A DNA stretch of 53,130 nucleotides from Branchiostoma floridae (Eukaryota; Chordata; Leptocardii; Amphioxiformes; Branchiostomatidae). The notes beneath the pieces were generated by a model. The model ran no database searches. It had not been told where the DNA came from and worked only from the letters and a program-made list of their open reading frames with translations. The position numbers and the translations under genes are program-made. Numbering within the stretch: position 1 is the first letter of the stretch; each line of letters opens with the position of its first letter. Below are positions 10,836-20,431 of this stretch, one piece after another. The stretch is taken from the NCBI RefSeq assembly GCF_000003815.2, contig NC_049981.1, positions 7,507,997 through 7,561,126 of the forward strand. Direction: 5' to 3'.

Positions 10836-11253
10836 AGGTTAGAAACCTTTCATTCAAACATTTTTCAAAACTCTGCTACTCGAACCCCATAACTTAATTC
10901 CTCTAGTAAGAATCTTGTACTTAAAACTTCTCTCAAAACTTTGCTACCCCATAACTAAATCTCATTGTGTTAGAAACATGTAAATCAAACTTCTCTCAAA
11001 ACTCTGCTACTTGAACCCCATAACTAAATCTTTTTAGGTTAGAAACATGTAAATCAAACTTCTCTCAAAACTTTGCTACTTGGACCCCATAACTAAATCC
11101 CATTAGGTTAGAAACATGTAACTCAAACTTCTCTCAAAACTTTGCTACCCCATAACTAAACCTCATTCTGTTAGAAACATGTAAATCAAACTTCTCTCAA
11201 AACTTTGCTACTTGGACCCCATAACTAAATCTTATTAGGTTAGAAACATGTAA
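10836..11253. repeat. 60/68-bp tandem repeat, about 7 copies
   Basis: Units starting GGTTAGAAACATGTAAATCA and containing CTTCTCTCAAAACTTTGCTA and CCCCATAACTAAATC. Two length classes, about 60 and 68 bp, differ by an 8-base TTGGACC-type insertion and alternate in part. Non-coding. Confidence 0.92.
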
Positions 11254-11508
11254 TTCTTTTTTGTCTCGACTTCTGTGCTTCATTCGCAAATCCAAAATGG
11301 CACCTTAAATATCCCTCAAGCGATCCAGACATCTGTCTTAAAGTTTATGTTTTACACATTGAATTACTATCGACTTGTTCTTGAATGATATGTATCTATT
11401 TTCCAAGTAGATAACAAGAAGTTGTGTGGAGTCATAAATGAGAACTTCTGATAAGCATTGCTAGTTATAGGATAGTCGCTTGAGAGTTAAGGATCGTTTG
11501 GATTACTT

Positions 11509-11621
11509 TCACTCATCATCTTCAGCCTTGCCGGCTTTTTCTTCTATTTTTTTCAGCTCCCCTTCTTCTTTTCGGCGTCTTCATCCAAGCCGGCTTCTTC
11601 CATGTCTTTTAGGTCCCTGGT
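11509..11621 (-). pseudogene. decayed coding remnant after PAN-gene stop
   Basis: Immediately after the TAG at 11622-11624 the same frame stays open for 22 codons (TRDLKDMEEAGLDEDAEKKK) to a TGA at 11553-11555. A one-step frame change then gives LKKIEEKAGKAEDDE and a stop at 11509-11511. The composition (Glu/Lys/Asp-rich, helical) continues that of the upstream tail exon. I infer that the ancestral tail was longer and was cut by a nonsense change, then drifted. It could also be chance in a 3' UTR. Confidence 0.45.
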
Positions 11622-11713
11622 CTACTGGTCGATCTCGGCTGCCTCCTCCAAATCCAGCAAGACGTCGCGTAAGTCTTGCAGGGTCTCCTTCGCCTCAACC
11701 ATACGCTTGGAAG
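11622..11713 (-). CDS. multi-PAN secreted protein, C-terminal tail exon
   Basis: Candidate last exon. Acceptor TTTTCGCAG before 11713, two bases to finish a phase-1 codon, then SKRMVEAKETLQDLRDVLLD continuing LEEAAEIDQ and TAG at 11622-11624. Hydrophobic spacing (M, L, L, L, L) suggests an amphipathic or coiled-coil helix that could mediate oligomerisation. The phase-1 entry matches the phase-1 exit of the nearest PAN exon, which is the main reason to join them. Acceptor, phase, strand and order all fit, but there is no homology evidence. Alternative: an unrelated exon or a pseudogene. Confidence 0.5.
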
Positions 11714-11833
11714 CTGCGAAAATATCATTCTTTTGAAATCGCAAAATTTCGTGTACATAACTTATGTCAACACCATATTATGTCAGGGACAAGAGATACA
11801 TTGAAACTGCCAGTGATGGAATACTCTAATTAA

Positions 11834-12640
11834 TGATGAAAATTATTTGCATAATCAGTACTTCATTATGTCAATCTTCACTTAGGCTTTCTACATTCCA
11901 TAAATCATGCATATCCGTCAACACATTCATATTTTCCCATTAACTATGCAAATGAGGTCTTCATTTGCATGATCAATATCAATATTCTCTCTTTCTCAGT
12001 TACACATGTGAGAAGATTGAAAGTCCTATCATGGAATGCAGTGGATTTATAAACTTTCCTCATTAATTATGCAAAATAAGTATTTCATCATGTAAGTCTT
12101 AACTTGGGCCATCTACATACCAAAAACCATGACGATCCGTCAACACGTTTCCGAGTTATTCTCGTCGAAAGTTTGAAAAGAAACGGGTTTCTGCAGTTCC
12201 AAAAAAAGCAGCTAGGGGTTTCAAACTCATAGCATTTACTCTTTGCCCCAAGGGCTATCCATCACACAAAAATCACGACCACAGCAGGTCTAGAACACGA
12301 GGCACCAAAAATAAAATTTCAGCTGCAGTACCTTAGCAAGCCGCTAGGGTGCCCATTATTGAACTTGACTTTCGTTTTTCCGACCCCTGCTAACCTATCA
12401 AATATCATCAGGATCCATTCCAGGATTCTCGAGTTATGCTGTTCACACACAGACAGACGTACAAGCCTAAAGCATATAACCTTGCCATTCTGGCAAAGGT
12501 AATCATTGCAGTGTCGACATGCCAAATTGGGTTTTTGTACCTTGAATAAACGTAAACAGATTTACAATACTGACAATAAAGGGATAACCTATATCAGTTG
12601 CATTCAAAAGCAGGCTATTTATCGCAAAACAATTTGTTTC
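11834..12640. other. dispersed repeats in PAN-gene intron
   Basis: ATTTGCATAATCAGTACTTC / TTATGCAAAATAAGTATTTC blocks recur within the stretch, followed by a block ending GGATCCATTCCAGGATTCTC and CACACACAGACAGACG. It is similar in style to the CAGACAGA-tailed repeat near 38280-38430. No exon is seen. Confidence 0.5.
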
Positions 12641-12772
12641 AAACTGCATTTTTTTTAGATATCTCGCAGTTTAAACAAATGCCGTGGACTTGAAATTTCC
12701 AATACCCTGTTTTAATACAACTGATATAGGTTACCCCGCGGATAAAGGTAAACTTGCTATAATTGCTCCAAC

Positions 12773-13009
12773 CTTGAATCCGATCGTACATGTTGCCAGT
12801 GGGTGTACGTATTTTCTCTCCAGCAGTACAGATCTTGCTTATCAGATAGCAGTTCTGCTCTGTGCTGAACTGGAATGACTTGCAGGCAGGGTTGTCACAG
12901 CACGCTTGAGCACAGGCCTCGGCAGAACCACGTTTAGTTTTGCTTAGGACATTTCCATATGCCAGACAATGAGTTCCGGGGACGTGTTGAAACGCTGATA
13001 GTCCACAAC
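12773..13009 (-). CDS. PAN/apple domain exon 1 of array (C-terminal copy)
   Basis: Encodes a PAN/apple module, a disulfide-rich fold used for protein or carbohydrate binding. Acceptor CCCCTAG precedes 13009; phase 1. The frame reads CGLSAFQHVPGTHC, then CAQACCDNPACKSFQF, NCYLISKICTAGEK and NMYDRIQ: eight cysteines in about 78 residues. I end the exon at CAAG|GTTGGA (12773) because this gives 237 nt and phase 1-1 like the sister exons, and lets it splice to the phase-1 linker and tail exons. A second possible donor, CGGG|GTAACC at 12735, would leave phase 0. The open frame runs upstream through the acceptor to an ATG (MKCLELML...), but that is intron. Confidence 0.8.
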
Positions 13010-13326
13010 CTAGGGGAATAGACAAAAGCATTAATTCCAAACACTTCATACTTTATACAGGGGTTAGAATATGTCACAAGAAGTAATCCTTTTATCAATT
13101 GGGATGTAAACTTTTGAGCTGTTTTGAACCAGTTTTGTGCAAGGTGGGCGGTTAGTTATAGCCTGTGTAAAGAATATGCAAAAATACTCAGAAATCTCAT
13201 TTATTATCGACAACAACCAAAATCACGATATTATTTACCAATTTACCATATTGAAACAACACGTTGTGGAATGTATACAAGATGGATATGAAAAGAAATG
13301 TACGAAGAATTAAAAAATGGCAATAC

Positions 13327-13359
13327 CTGCTGGTGCTGGTGCTGGTGCCTTCGATTCTC
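13327..13359 (-). CDS. Ala-Pro linker micro-exon A
   Basis: A 33-nt exon between acceptor TTTCACAG and donor CAG|GTATTG. In phase 1 it encodes ESKAPAPAPA with G at both junctions, a flexible hinge between PAN domains. The other frames give a His-Gln run or an Ile-Glu-Gly-Thr-Ser run. Phase 1 is chosen because the PAN exons begin in phase 1. The CACCAG hexamer is present in three copies; the paralogous exon at 15729 has one fewer, so hinge length varies by whole repeats. Confidence 0.7.
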
Positions 13360-13956
13360 CTGTGAAACACAAGAAATTTTTTTAGCCATAGTGTTGTAGT
13401 CCATGCAAAGACAGGTTGGGTTGGGCACAGAAAGACAAAAAGCTCCATTTTTCTACAATTTTGGTTTGTTATGCAATTTTAAAAGAAATATTTAATTATA
13501 TGAAAAAAAACGGAAATACTACATATGATGCACTGTATATGCTCTATATGACTTAAGATTAGTTAGCATATCCAAGCTGTTTTTAAAAGCATAATAGATG
13601 TAAAATGCAGGTAGTAACCGTAATATTAGTATTGAAATATAAAGGATAAGGGGTCACAGCATCATGCCAGTGTCAACATGTTAAATTACATTGCTGAAAG
13701 GTACCTTGAATAAACGTATATAAGCTTGCGATACAGAAAAAAAAGCTTAAGGAGTATCTACATCCGTTGCATTTAAAAGCAGGTTACTTTTAAATGATAT
13801 AAATTCTGAGAGTGGTTTCAAACTGCAATATTTTAGATCAATAGTAGTTTTAATAACAGTCGTTAACTTGATATCCCGCAATACCCCGTTTATAAATACA
13901 ACTGATATAGGTTACCCCGCGGATAGGTAAGGTAAACTTGCTATAACTGCTCCAAC
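13360..13956 (-). other. PAN-unit intron copy (duplicated at 15759-16345)
   Basis: This intron is nearly identical, base by base, to the one at 15759-16345, showing that the duplicated unit includes the linker exon, this intron and the PAN exon. Confidence 0.85.
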
Positions 13957-14193
13957 CTTGAATCCGATCGTACATGTTGCCAGCGGGTGTAGACATTTTC
14001 TCTCCAGCAGTACAGATCTTGCTTATCAGATAGCAGTCGCCGTATGTGCTGAACTGGAATGACTTGCAGGCAGGGTTGTCACAGCACGCTTGAGCACAAT
14101 CCTCGACAGAACGATCACTAGTTCTGCTTAGGAGATTTTCACCTCCCGGACAATGAGTTTGGGGGACGTGTTGAAACGCTGATAGTCCACAAC
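13957..14193 (-). CDS. PAN/apple domain exon 2 of array
   Basis: Same 237-nt, phase 1-1 design: acceptor CCCCAAG before 14193, donor CAAG|GTTGGA. It encodes CGLSAFQHVPQTHC, CAQACCDNPACKSFQF, DCYLISKICTAGEK and NMYDRIQ, with the same eight cysteines. It differs from copy 1 mainly between cysteines 2 and 3 (PGGENLLSRTSDRSVED versus LAYGNVLSKTKRGSAEA) and before cysteine 7, the likely surface loops. Confidence 0.8.
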
Positions 14194-14292
14194 CTTGGGG
14201 AATGGACAATAGCATTAATTCCAAACAATTCATACTTTATACAGGGATTAGAATATGTCATAAGAAGTAATCCCTTCAATCAATTGGGATGT

Positions 14293-15497
14293 TGTATCCA
14301 ACTTTCGTCAGTGTCTAACTTTCGTAATATGCCGAATCCTGGATATCCAGGAATCGTCCTGAGCAGAAGGACGATTCCTGGATATCCAGAAATCGTCGCA
14401 TACAGGACGTTTCCTGGATTGACGACGGTGTTTATCCAGAACGTGTACGTGGGGGTGGAGCTTCCTGTTTTCGAGGGAGGAGACTATGCGGAGGGCGGGG
14501 GCATGTTGTTTTCGTCAGAAAGCCGCCATCTTTGTATCTCCCCGCAAGAAGATCGTGTAGTTTATTCTGTTGATCCTGGTGTTACAGAACTTAAACGAAT
14601 GTTGATAATGATACTTTGATGTTTACATGTTACTTACGTATCAGGCCCAAAATGCTTTTTGCGTAATGAATTAACAAATGGCAGTCAAGATGGGATAAAG
14701 CTGTTGTTTTCCGTATAGCGACACATTCACACTAACGTGTTAATAGCATCCAGATGGCGTCCCTTTGTCACACAAGGCCTGGTCCACATCCTGGATATCC
14801 AGGAAACGGCTTGAACAGGAGGACGCTTCCTGGATATCCAGAAAACGGCTTGAACAGACTCAGGACGAATCCTGGATATCCAGAAAACGTCCTGAACAGG
14901 AGGACGCTTCCTGGATATCCAGAAAACGGCTTGAACAGACTCAGGACGAATCCTGGATATCCAGAAAACGGCCTGAACAGGAGGACGAATCCTGGATATC
15001 CAGAAAACGGCCTGAACGCCTGACGAAAATAAGGAATTCTCCCGCCATCTTTGATTTGCGAGCAAGCGGTCACTGTGGGTCACGCACGCACCGCAATGGT
15101 ATCCTGCACCGCGGGTGCCCCGTAATACTCTGAACGCATGTCTAAAGACAACCGTTGTCCACAACGATAGACAATAACAGTCGTACGACTATATTATGTG
15201 TTGTGTGTTTGAAGTTGTTTTTCGTGTAGCGTCACATTCTATTTACGTGTTAGTAGCATTCAGATGACGTCCTATCATGGGGAGGGCAGCGGTCACTTCC
15301 GGGTTTTAATCTCTCGCAACTTGAGTCTGTCGAGGTCTCACGAGGTCGACCCATATATGGAAACATGGGCGTGCATAATAATGTTTTCTGTACTGTCAAT
15401 CACCATGATTGACGGCACCGGAAGTACGAATCCTGGATATCTAGTTTTCGTAAGGTTTTTGGACGATTCCTGGAGCCGCCGAAAAGTAGATGCGACA
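14293..15497. mobile_element. 1.2-kb non-autonomous transposon with 8-bp target duplication
   Basis: An insertion between two parts of the PAN-unit intron. TGGGATGT occurs at 14285-14292 and 15498-15505, while the paralogous intron at about 13101 keeps a single TTGGGATGTAAACTTT, that is, the empty site. The ends begin TGTATCCAACTTTCG and (reversed) TGTCGCATCTACTTTTCG, a weak terminal inverted repeat. Inside are a TGGATATCCA minisatellite and a direct duplication of about 58 bp (14702-14760 and 15213-15270, containing ACGTGTTA(A/G)TAGCAT). No transposase. The 8-bp duplication suggests hAT-type mobilisation. Confidence 0.85.
14790..15017. repeat. palindrome-centred 39/42-bp minisatellite
   Basis: Six units, each starting CCTGGATATCCAGAAAACG (the first ...CCAGGAAACG) and ending in AACAGGAGGACG(C)TT or AACAGACTCAGGACGAAT. 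Unit lengths are 39 and 42 bp, both multiples of three, so several frames on both strands stay open. Two further units lie at about 14338-14395 and one at about 15426. The core TGGATATCCA is a perfect palindrome. Confidence 0.93.
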
Positions 15498-15728
15498 TGG
15501 GATGTAAACTTTAGGGCTGTTTTTAACCAGTTTTGTACAAGGTGGGCGGTTAGTTATAGCCTTTGTAAAGAATATGCAAAAATACTCAGAAATCTCATTT
15601 ATTATCGACAACAACCAAAAATCACGATATTGTTTACCAATTTACCATATTGAAACATCACGTAGTTGTGGAATGTATACAAGATAGATAAGAAAAGAAA
15701 TGTACGAAGAATTAAAAAAAGGCAATAC

Positions 15729-15758
15729 CTGCTGGTGCTGGTGGTGCCTTCGATTCTC
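15729..15758 (-). CDS. Ala-Pro linker micro-exon B
   Basis: A 30-nt paralogue of the exon at 13327: acceptor TTTCACAG, donor CAG|GTATTG. In phase 1 it encodes ESKAPPAPA flanked by junction glycines. It lies between PAN exons 2 and 3, as micro-exon A lies between 1 and 2. It has one CACCAG hexamer fewer than A plus a shifted repeat. Confidence 0.68.
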
Positions 15759-16345
15759 CTGTGAAACACAAAAAGTTTTTTTTTTAATCATAGTGTTGTA
15801 GACCATGCAAAGACGGGTTGATTTGACTTTTATTATGCGCAGAAAGACAAAAAGCTCCAGTTTTCTACAATTTTGGTTTGTTATGCAATTTTAAAAGAAA
15901 TATCTAATTATATGAAAAAACGGAAATATTAAATATGATACACTGTATATGCTCTATATGACTTAAGATTAGTTAGCATATCCAAGCTTTTTTTAAAAGC
16001 ATAATAGATGTAAAATGCAGGTAGTAACCGTAATATTAGTATTGATATATAAAGGATAAGGGGTCACATCATCATGCCAGTGTCAACATGTTAAATGACA
16101 TTGTTGAAAGGTACCTTGAATAAACGTATATAAGCTTGTGTTACAGAAAAAAGGGGTATCTACATCCGTTGCATTTAAAAGCAGGTTACTTATAAATGAT
16201 ATCAATTCTGAGAGTGGTTTCAAACTGCAATATTTTAGATAAATAGTAGTTTTAATAACTGTCGTTAACTTGATATCCCGCAATACCCCGTTTATAAATA
16301 CAACTGATATTACCCCGCGGATAAACTTGCTATAAATGCTCCAAC

Positions 16346-16573
16346 CTTGAATCCGATCGTACATGTTGCCAGCGGGTGTACGGAATTTCTCCTCAGCAGT
16401 ACAGATCTTGTTTATCAGATAGCAGTTGCGCAGTGTGCTGAACTGGAATGACTTGCAGTCAGGGTTGTCACAGCACGCTTGAGCACAGGCCTCGACAGAA
16501 CGATCACTAGTTGTGCTTATATCTCCCCGACAATGAGTCTGGGGGACGTGTTGAAACGCTGATAGTCCACAAC
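16346..16573 (-). CDS. PAN/apple domain exon 3 of array (N-terminal copy)
   Basis: 228 nt, phase 1-1; acceptor CCCCAAG before 16573, donor CAAG|GTTGGA. It encodes CGLSAFQHVPQTHC, CAQACCDNPDCKSFQF, NCYLINKICTAEEK and NMYDRIQ. It is three residues shorter than the other two copies between cysteines 2 and 3 (RGDISTTSDRSVEA). By order on the minus strand it is the first PAN domain after the signal exon at 19499. The open frame upstream of the acceptor has an ATG far away (about 16700) but runs through the polypyrimidine tract and is intronic. Confidence 0.8.
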
Positions 16574-16846
16574 CTTGGGGAATAGACAATAGTAGACCTT
16601 GAACCTTAAGGGTGGACATCAGGATGTCATCATGGGTCACAGTGGATTCGGTAGATAATAGTATTTCCTTCAAATATTTCATACTACATATATAGAACAT
16701 ATCATAAGAAATTAGCCCTACAATATTGGAATGTAAAAAAAATGAAGAGCAGGTTTGTCACAATTGCAAGTAATTCACTTTACTTTGTGAACCAGTTCTG
16801 TACATGCAGGGCAGGCGGTTAGATCCACTCACATGCATGCATGTGG

Positions 16847-17177
16847 CAGGGCTCGAAATCCTGGGTGCAGGTGCACCCAAAATTGGAGATGTGCACCCAC
16901 TCTTTTTCCGTGAGTGCACAGGGTGCACCCAAATATTTTCTTATGTTTGTGTATGTGTATGTAAAGATGTCAAAGTATACTAGAATACATCATATTTTTG
17001 ACATCTAAGTGTTAGAAAGATAATAAAAATCTCTATCATGGTACTTGTTTAAGAATTTGATAGCTTGTAACTAAGTTTTATTACTAGATTCTAACTTCAA
17101 TTTAAGTGGTGCACGCAAACATTTTTGGTGCACCCAATTTCTTAAGCTAGGTGCAGAAAAATGAATTACGGGCCCTG
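16847..17177. mobile_element. hAT-like MITE
   Basis: Ends CAGGGCTCGAAATCC and (reversed) CAGGGCCCGTAATTC are a typical hAT-style terminus. The direct repeat ATGTGG flanks it at 16841-16846 and 17178-17183. The interior carries GGTGCACCCAA motifs in both halves. Non-coding. Confidence 0.75.
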
Positions 17178-17183
17178 ATGTGG

Positions 17184-17761
17184 GTTCTTAAACCCCTTTC
17201 AGGCAGGGGGGGCTAGCTCTAAATGTTATGAAGTAGATTTCTAGCGAGCTCAACGCCCATGAAGCCGGTTCTTTCAAATGCAGAGTAACCAATTAACGCC
17301 AGACCGTAAATACCGTCAATACATTACAAAGGACATCTTTGTGGGGCTTCCTTTAGTTTGCAGCATGTATTTTTATGAGCTGGTCCCTTTGAATGCTGGT
17401 TATATAGAATAGAAGGACGGACTGAATAATCAGCAAACAACACGACTTGAGTGCATAACGCATATATTTGACAACTTACTACAGCCGTTGTACACCGGGT
17501 CATCAGAGACGTCTCTTTACCTTGTTACAAGGTACAAGTTGTAAGTTGTAGAACTACGTACTGTTTTTATTTTTGTGAATGCAAGGAAATAGCACTGAAA
17601 CATAGGGTGACACGTACTAAAAGTCACAACTTTTGGGGGTGACAACATTTTTGGGGAATGACAAGAAGCGAAACATTTCAGTTACAAAAGTACGACCGTA
17701 TAGTGATAAAAAGTAAAATATACAACAAAGAAAACTTTTTTAAAAAGTTTAAAAAATTGCA
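17184..17761. other. PAN-gene intron, nothing recognised
   Basis: No exon or clear repeat. There is a GTTACAAGGTACAAGTTGTAAGTTGTAG stretch near 17525. Confidence 0.5.
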
Positions 17762-17830
17762 CCACGTCAGGTTCGAACTCTGGTCCAAAAGTTACAAATC
17801 CAATCACTAGTCAACTACGCCACGAAGCCG
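17762..17830 (-). repeat. tRNA-like sequence (SINE head or tRNA pseudogene)
   Basis: On the minus strand it reads GGCTTCGTGGCGTAGTTGAC..., with an A-box-like TGGCGTAGTTGA and a B box GAGTTCGAACC at tRNA spacing. The acceptor and T stems do not pair and the anticodon stem is broken, so it is not a functional tRNA. Confidence 0.5.
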
Positions 17831-18204
17831 CCACGAAGCCTTGTGGTTCAAGTTCACGAAAAAATAGAACTAAAGTGACAAAGCGCGTAATAAAAGAGAC
17901 GGAAATAAACTGTAGGGCCGTCATTTCAAAAAGTTTAATGGCACGAAAACTCGCTACAGTCCCGTCACCTTTTGATCACCAAAGTAAACTTTTTAAACTG
18001 ATATATAGAGTTGTTTGTGAGCAAGTAAAGCTCCCGCACGGTGCAAAATGACGAACAATAATGCCTGCTTGATTTGAGTTCACGGCATTTGCATGATAAG
18101 CAAGGGTGCGAAAAGCTCGCAGTTATCGCCCAATGTCAGTGACCTGCCAGCAGCTATTTGATTGGTCCTCGCTAGAAACTACTGAATGTCAAATAGTCTA
18201 CACG

Positions 18205-18700
18205 GGGGGGGGGCCGAGGCCCGTACCGACTTTTATTTTGAACGACGTCAGAACGGTATACGCTAGAGCCACCAATTTGCATTTTTCTAAAATTTAGTTG
18301 GCAACAATTTCAAGAAAACTGGACAATTTCCATTTTTTGGTCGCCATGGCAACCATTTCTTAATAGCCATTTTTGACAAAAATTGCTTATTTTAGTTCTA
18401 ACAATGTATTGTTCATGTTTATTTGCTATATTACTGCTACATTCTTGCATAAACATAATCTTATGTTATCTAGAATATCTTTCATATTTAAACATGAATA
18501 AATTATGCTAATTTGATGATGTAATTGTCCAAAATCCAAGATGGCGCACTCCATGACCATATCAAGAATAACTAGCTTGTTACCCCTTAAAATTCCCTAC
18601 CTGTTTTTTAACGAGTCTCAGGGTCGACATCTTATTATATTATATCTGCAGCTGGCTGTCTCTCAAATAAGGCTTTTTACCTCTTCTTCAACAAGTTTGT
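18205..18700 (+). mobile_element. TTAA-type MITE, partial copy
   Basis: A diverged partial copy of the element that is complete at 43024-43976. Shared landmarks: CGCTAGAGCCACCAA, GTCGCCATGGCAACC, TAAATTATGCTAATTTGATG, CCAAAATCCAAGATGGCG. The terminal GACCGGG/TTAA is missing on both sides. Confidence 0.8.
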
Positions 18701-18805
18701 CCGCACTACTTTATGTGTCTGCGTCATAGACCCGGGGGTCGCGCATGAATACTGTTCTGCTACCTTGAATGTGTGAATCACTAGCATGTTGTGTGCGTGT
18801 TGTAA

Positions 18806-19164
18806 GGCCACTTGATTTGATTATATGGATGACATCCCCGTGTGCATCACTTTTCGGCCGTTTCCAAAATAATTAAAAAACGTTTTCAACTATACTCTAA
18901 ATCGTAAAAATAAGCAAATATATACTATATATAACTACATTACATGGTCAAAGAGGATGTAGAAGAACAAAGATAAAGAATCTATTGTTTGATATACTAT
19001 ATTCTGTATGATCAGTCATTTGTTAAACCTTAAGCTTCTTTACCACTGACTTTGATTTTATAGAGAAGGCAACTTTTTATATCATTTGTTTTATTCGCAC
19101 GCTCGCATCACTTTTTGGATTCCCAGAGGATGTAATCCATCCATATAATCAAATCAATATGGCC
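18806..19164. mobile_element. MITE with 32-bp terminal inverted repeats
   Basis: GGCCACTTGATTTGATTATA...GACATCC at the left faces GGCCATATTGATTTGATTAT...ACATCC (reverse complement) at the right end. The interior is AT-rich and non-coding. Confidence 0.85.
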
Positions 19165-19498
19165 AAATCAAGAAATAAAAGTGCGATTACAGTGCAGTAC
19201 TAAGTATAAACTTAGTACTAGTATAAACGTACCGTGCGCCAGAAAATCGTCCTGCAGGCCGAATTTAGCTTTTCATGAATAAATAAATATAACAACAACA
19301 ACAAACAAACCGTAGTTTCGCGTCAATACCTTAAATGTACATTATGAAGTGTCCATCTTCGCATTGGGTGATTTTTTTTCAAATTCAATTTTTTCTCCGT
19401 TTTGTATAAAGAGAAGGGCGGAGTGAAAATTGCTGAATTTGCTCATAAGCAAATACCGGTCTTTCTAGTTTATATATGCACTGATAACGTGTCCTTAC

Positions 19499-19565
19499 CT
19501 TGGCCTCTCGCCGTGTCCGCCAGTAACACCAGGAAAAGGGTCAAACACACCAAACGGTGATCCAT
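19499..19565 (-). CDS. multi-PAN secreted protein, signal peptide exon
   Basis: The ATG at 19565-19563 opens MDHRLVCLTLFLVLLADT, continuing ARGQ, then G|GTAAGG. It has a basic n-region, a ten-residue hydrophobic core and a small-residue cleavage region: a classic signal peptide. The exon is 67 nt and ends in phase 1, exactly what the PAN exons require. An acceptor-like TTTTGCAG lies 12 bases upstream of the ATG, so a non-coding leader exon is likely further upstream. The predicted product is signal, PAN, linker, PAN, linker, PAN and a helical tail, about 300 residues, secreted. No membrane helix is seen. Confidence 0.75.
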
Positions 19566-20020
19566 TCTGTCCACCTGCTGCAAAACAAAGCGGAAAAATC
19601 TTGAATTTTCTCACGGAAATTTCCAGTAAAACAAAGAAAGAAAGAAGAACACGTGATGAAGGGTATCAAATAACATCTGTGTACTTCTTCATGAAAGTGA
19701 TAATAAAGCTCCATAAGTAAACAACCACACCAAGAAAGCAACAAGTGACCGCAGATAACATACTCTGTGGCGTAATCATGGTTTCTATGTCAGTGGTGTT
19801 GTCTTCTTTGGTGTGTGACATTGTGTTTATATCGCATACAGAACACATCACATCGACTTATGCCAAAAACTTACTGAAAAGCTAGCCTACCTATTACTGT
19901 CAAATGTAAAACGCATCAACAGTAACATCAGCGTCTCAAAAGAACGACACCAAATGAAAAATATTGAAAATTGTCAGGGATATCCCAAACAGTTGGTCCA
20001 CCACGTCAGCTGTAGTCGTT

Positions 20021-20212
20021 AAGCCCCCTTTACAAATCAAGAATTTAGCTCGGCCGACATGTCAGCGAGCTCTAAATTACGAGGAGGCATGACCCTGATG
20101 CCTAAGAACAAATGGCAGAGTTTATTCGTCGGCATCAGGGTTATACCTCATCGTGATTTAGAGCTCGCTGACAACCCGGCCGAGCTAAATTCTTGATTTG
20201 TAAAGGGGGCTT
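20021..20212. mobile_element. long-palindrome foldback MITE, complete copy
   Basis: Almost the whole element is an inverted repeat: AAGCCCCCTTTACAAATCAA...TTAGCTCGGCCGA faces TCGGCCGAGCTAAATTC...GATTTGTAAAGGGGGCTT. The centre contains GGCATGACCCTGATGCC and its mirrored form. Related copies lie at 37770-37887 and 47960-48154. Confidence 0.92.
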
Positions 20213-20217
20213 TAAAA

Positions 20218-20431
20218 CCCTGTCCCATTATCCACGATTTGCCGGCGTATCGATGTAAGATCGGAAACATTTAAGATCGACAATATTTTTGCAAATATTT
20301 TTTACCTGAAAACCGTCCATGTTACATATAATTCATGCTTTGTATCTTGTTCAATTGTTGTAATTATTGTAAGCGGCTTGGGCGATTGCCGCAGAATCGT
20401 CGTCCGAACGATTTTCGCCAAATGTGACAGG
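20218..20431. mobile_element. small MITE adjoining the foldback element
   Basis: The ends CCTGTCCCATTATCCACGATT and (reversed) CCTGTCACATTTGGCGAAAA form a short imperfect inverted repeat. Its right half (GCGATTGCCGCAGA...TCGTCGTCCGA...AAATGTGACAGG) recurs at 49935-50014. Confidence 0.65.

Noticed and set aside
11480-11833. Plus-strand open frame rich in Ser and Pro
   Set aside because: Antisense of the better supported tail exon, which has an acceptor and the right phase.
12639-13049. MKCLELMLLSIP as a signal peptide for the PAN exon
   Set aside because: The segment is the polypyrimidine tract before the acceptor read in frame; a proper signal exon with matching phase is at 19499-19565.
14754-15133. 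Overlapping open frames with GYPENGLNR or WISRKRLEQ repeats
   Set aside because: Caused by unit lengths divisible by three in a minisatellite inside a transposon; no independent coding evidence.
17762-17830. Functional tRNA gene (minus)
   Set aside because: Acceptor and anticodon stems do not pair.
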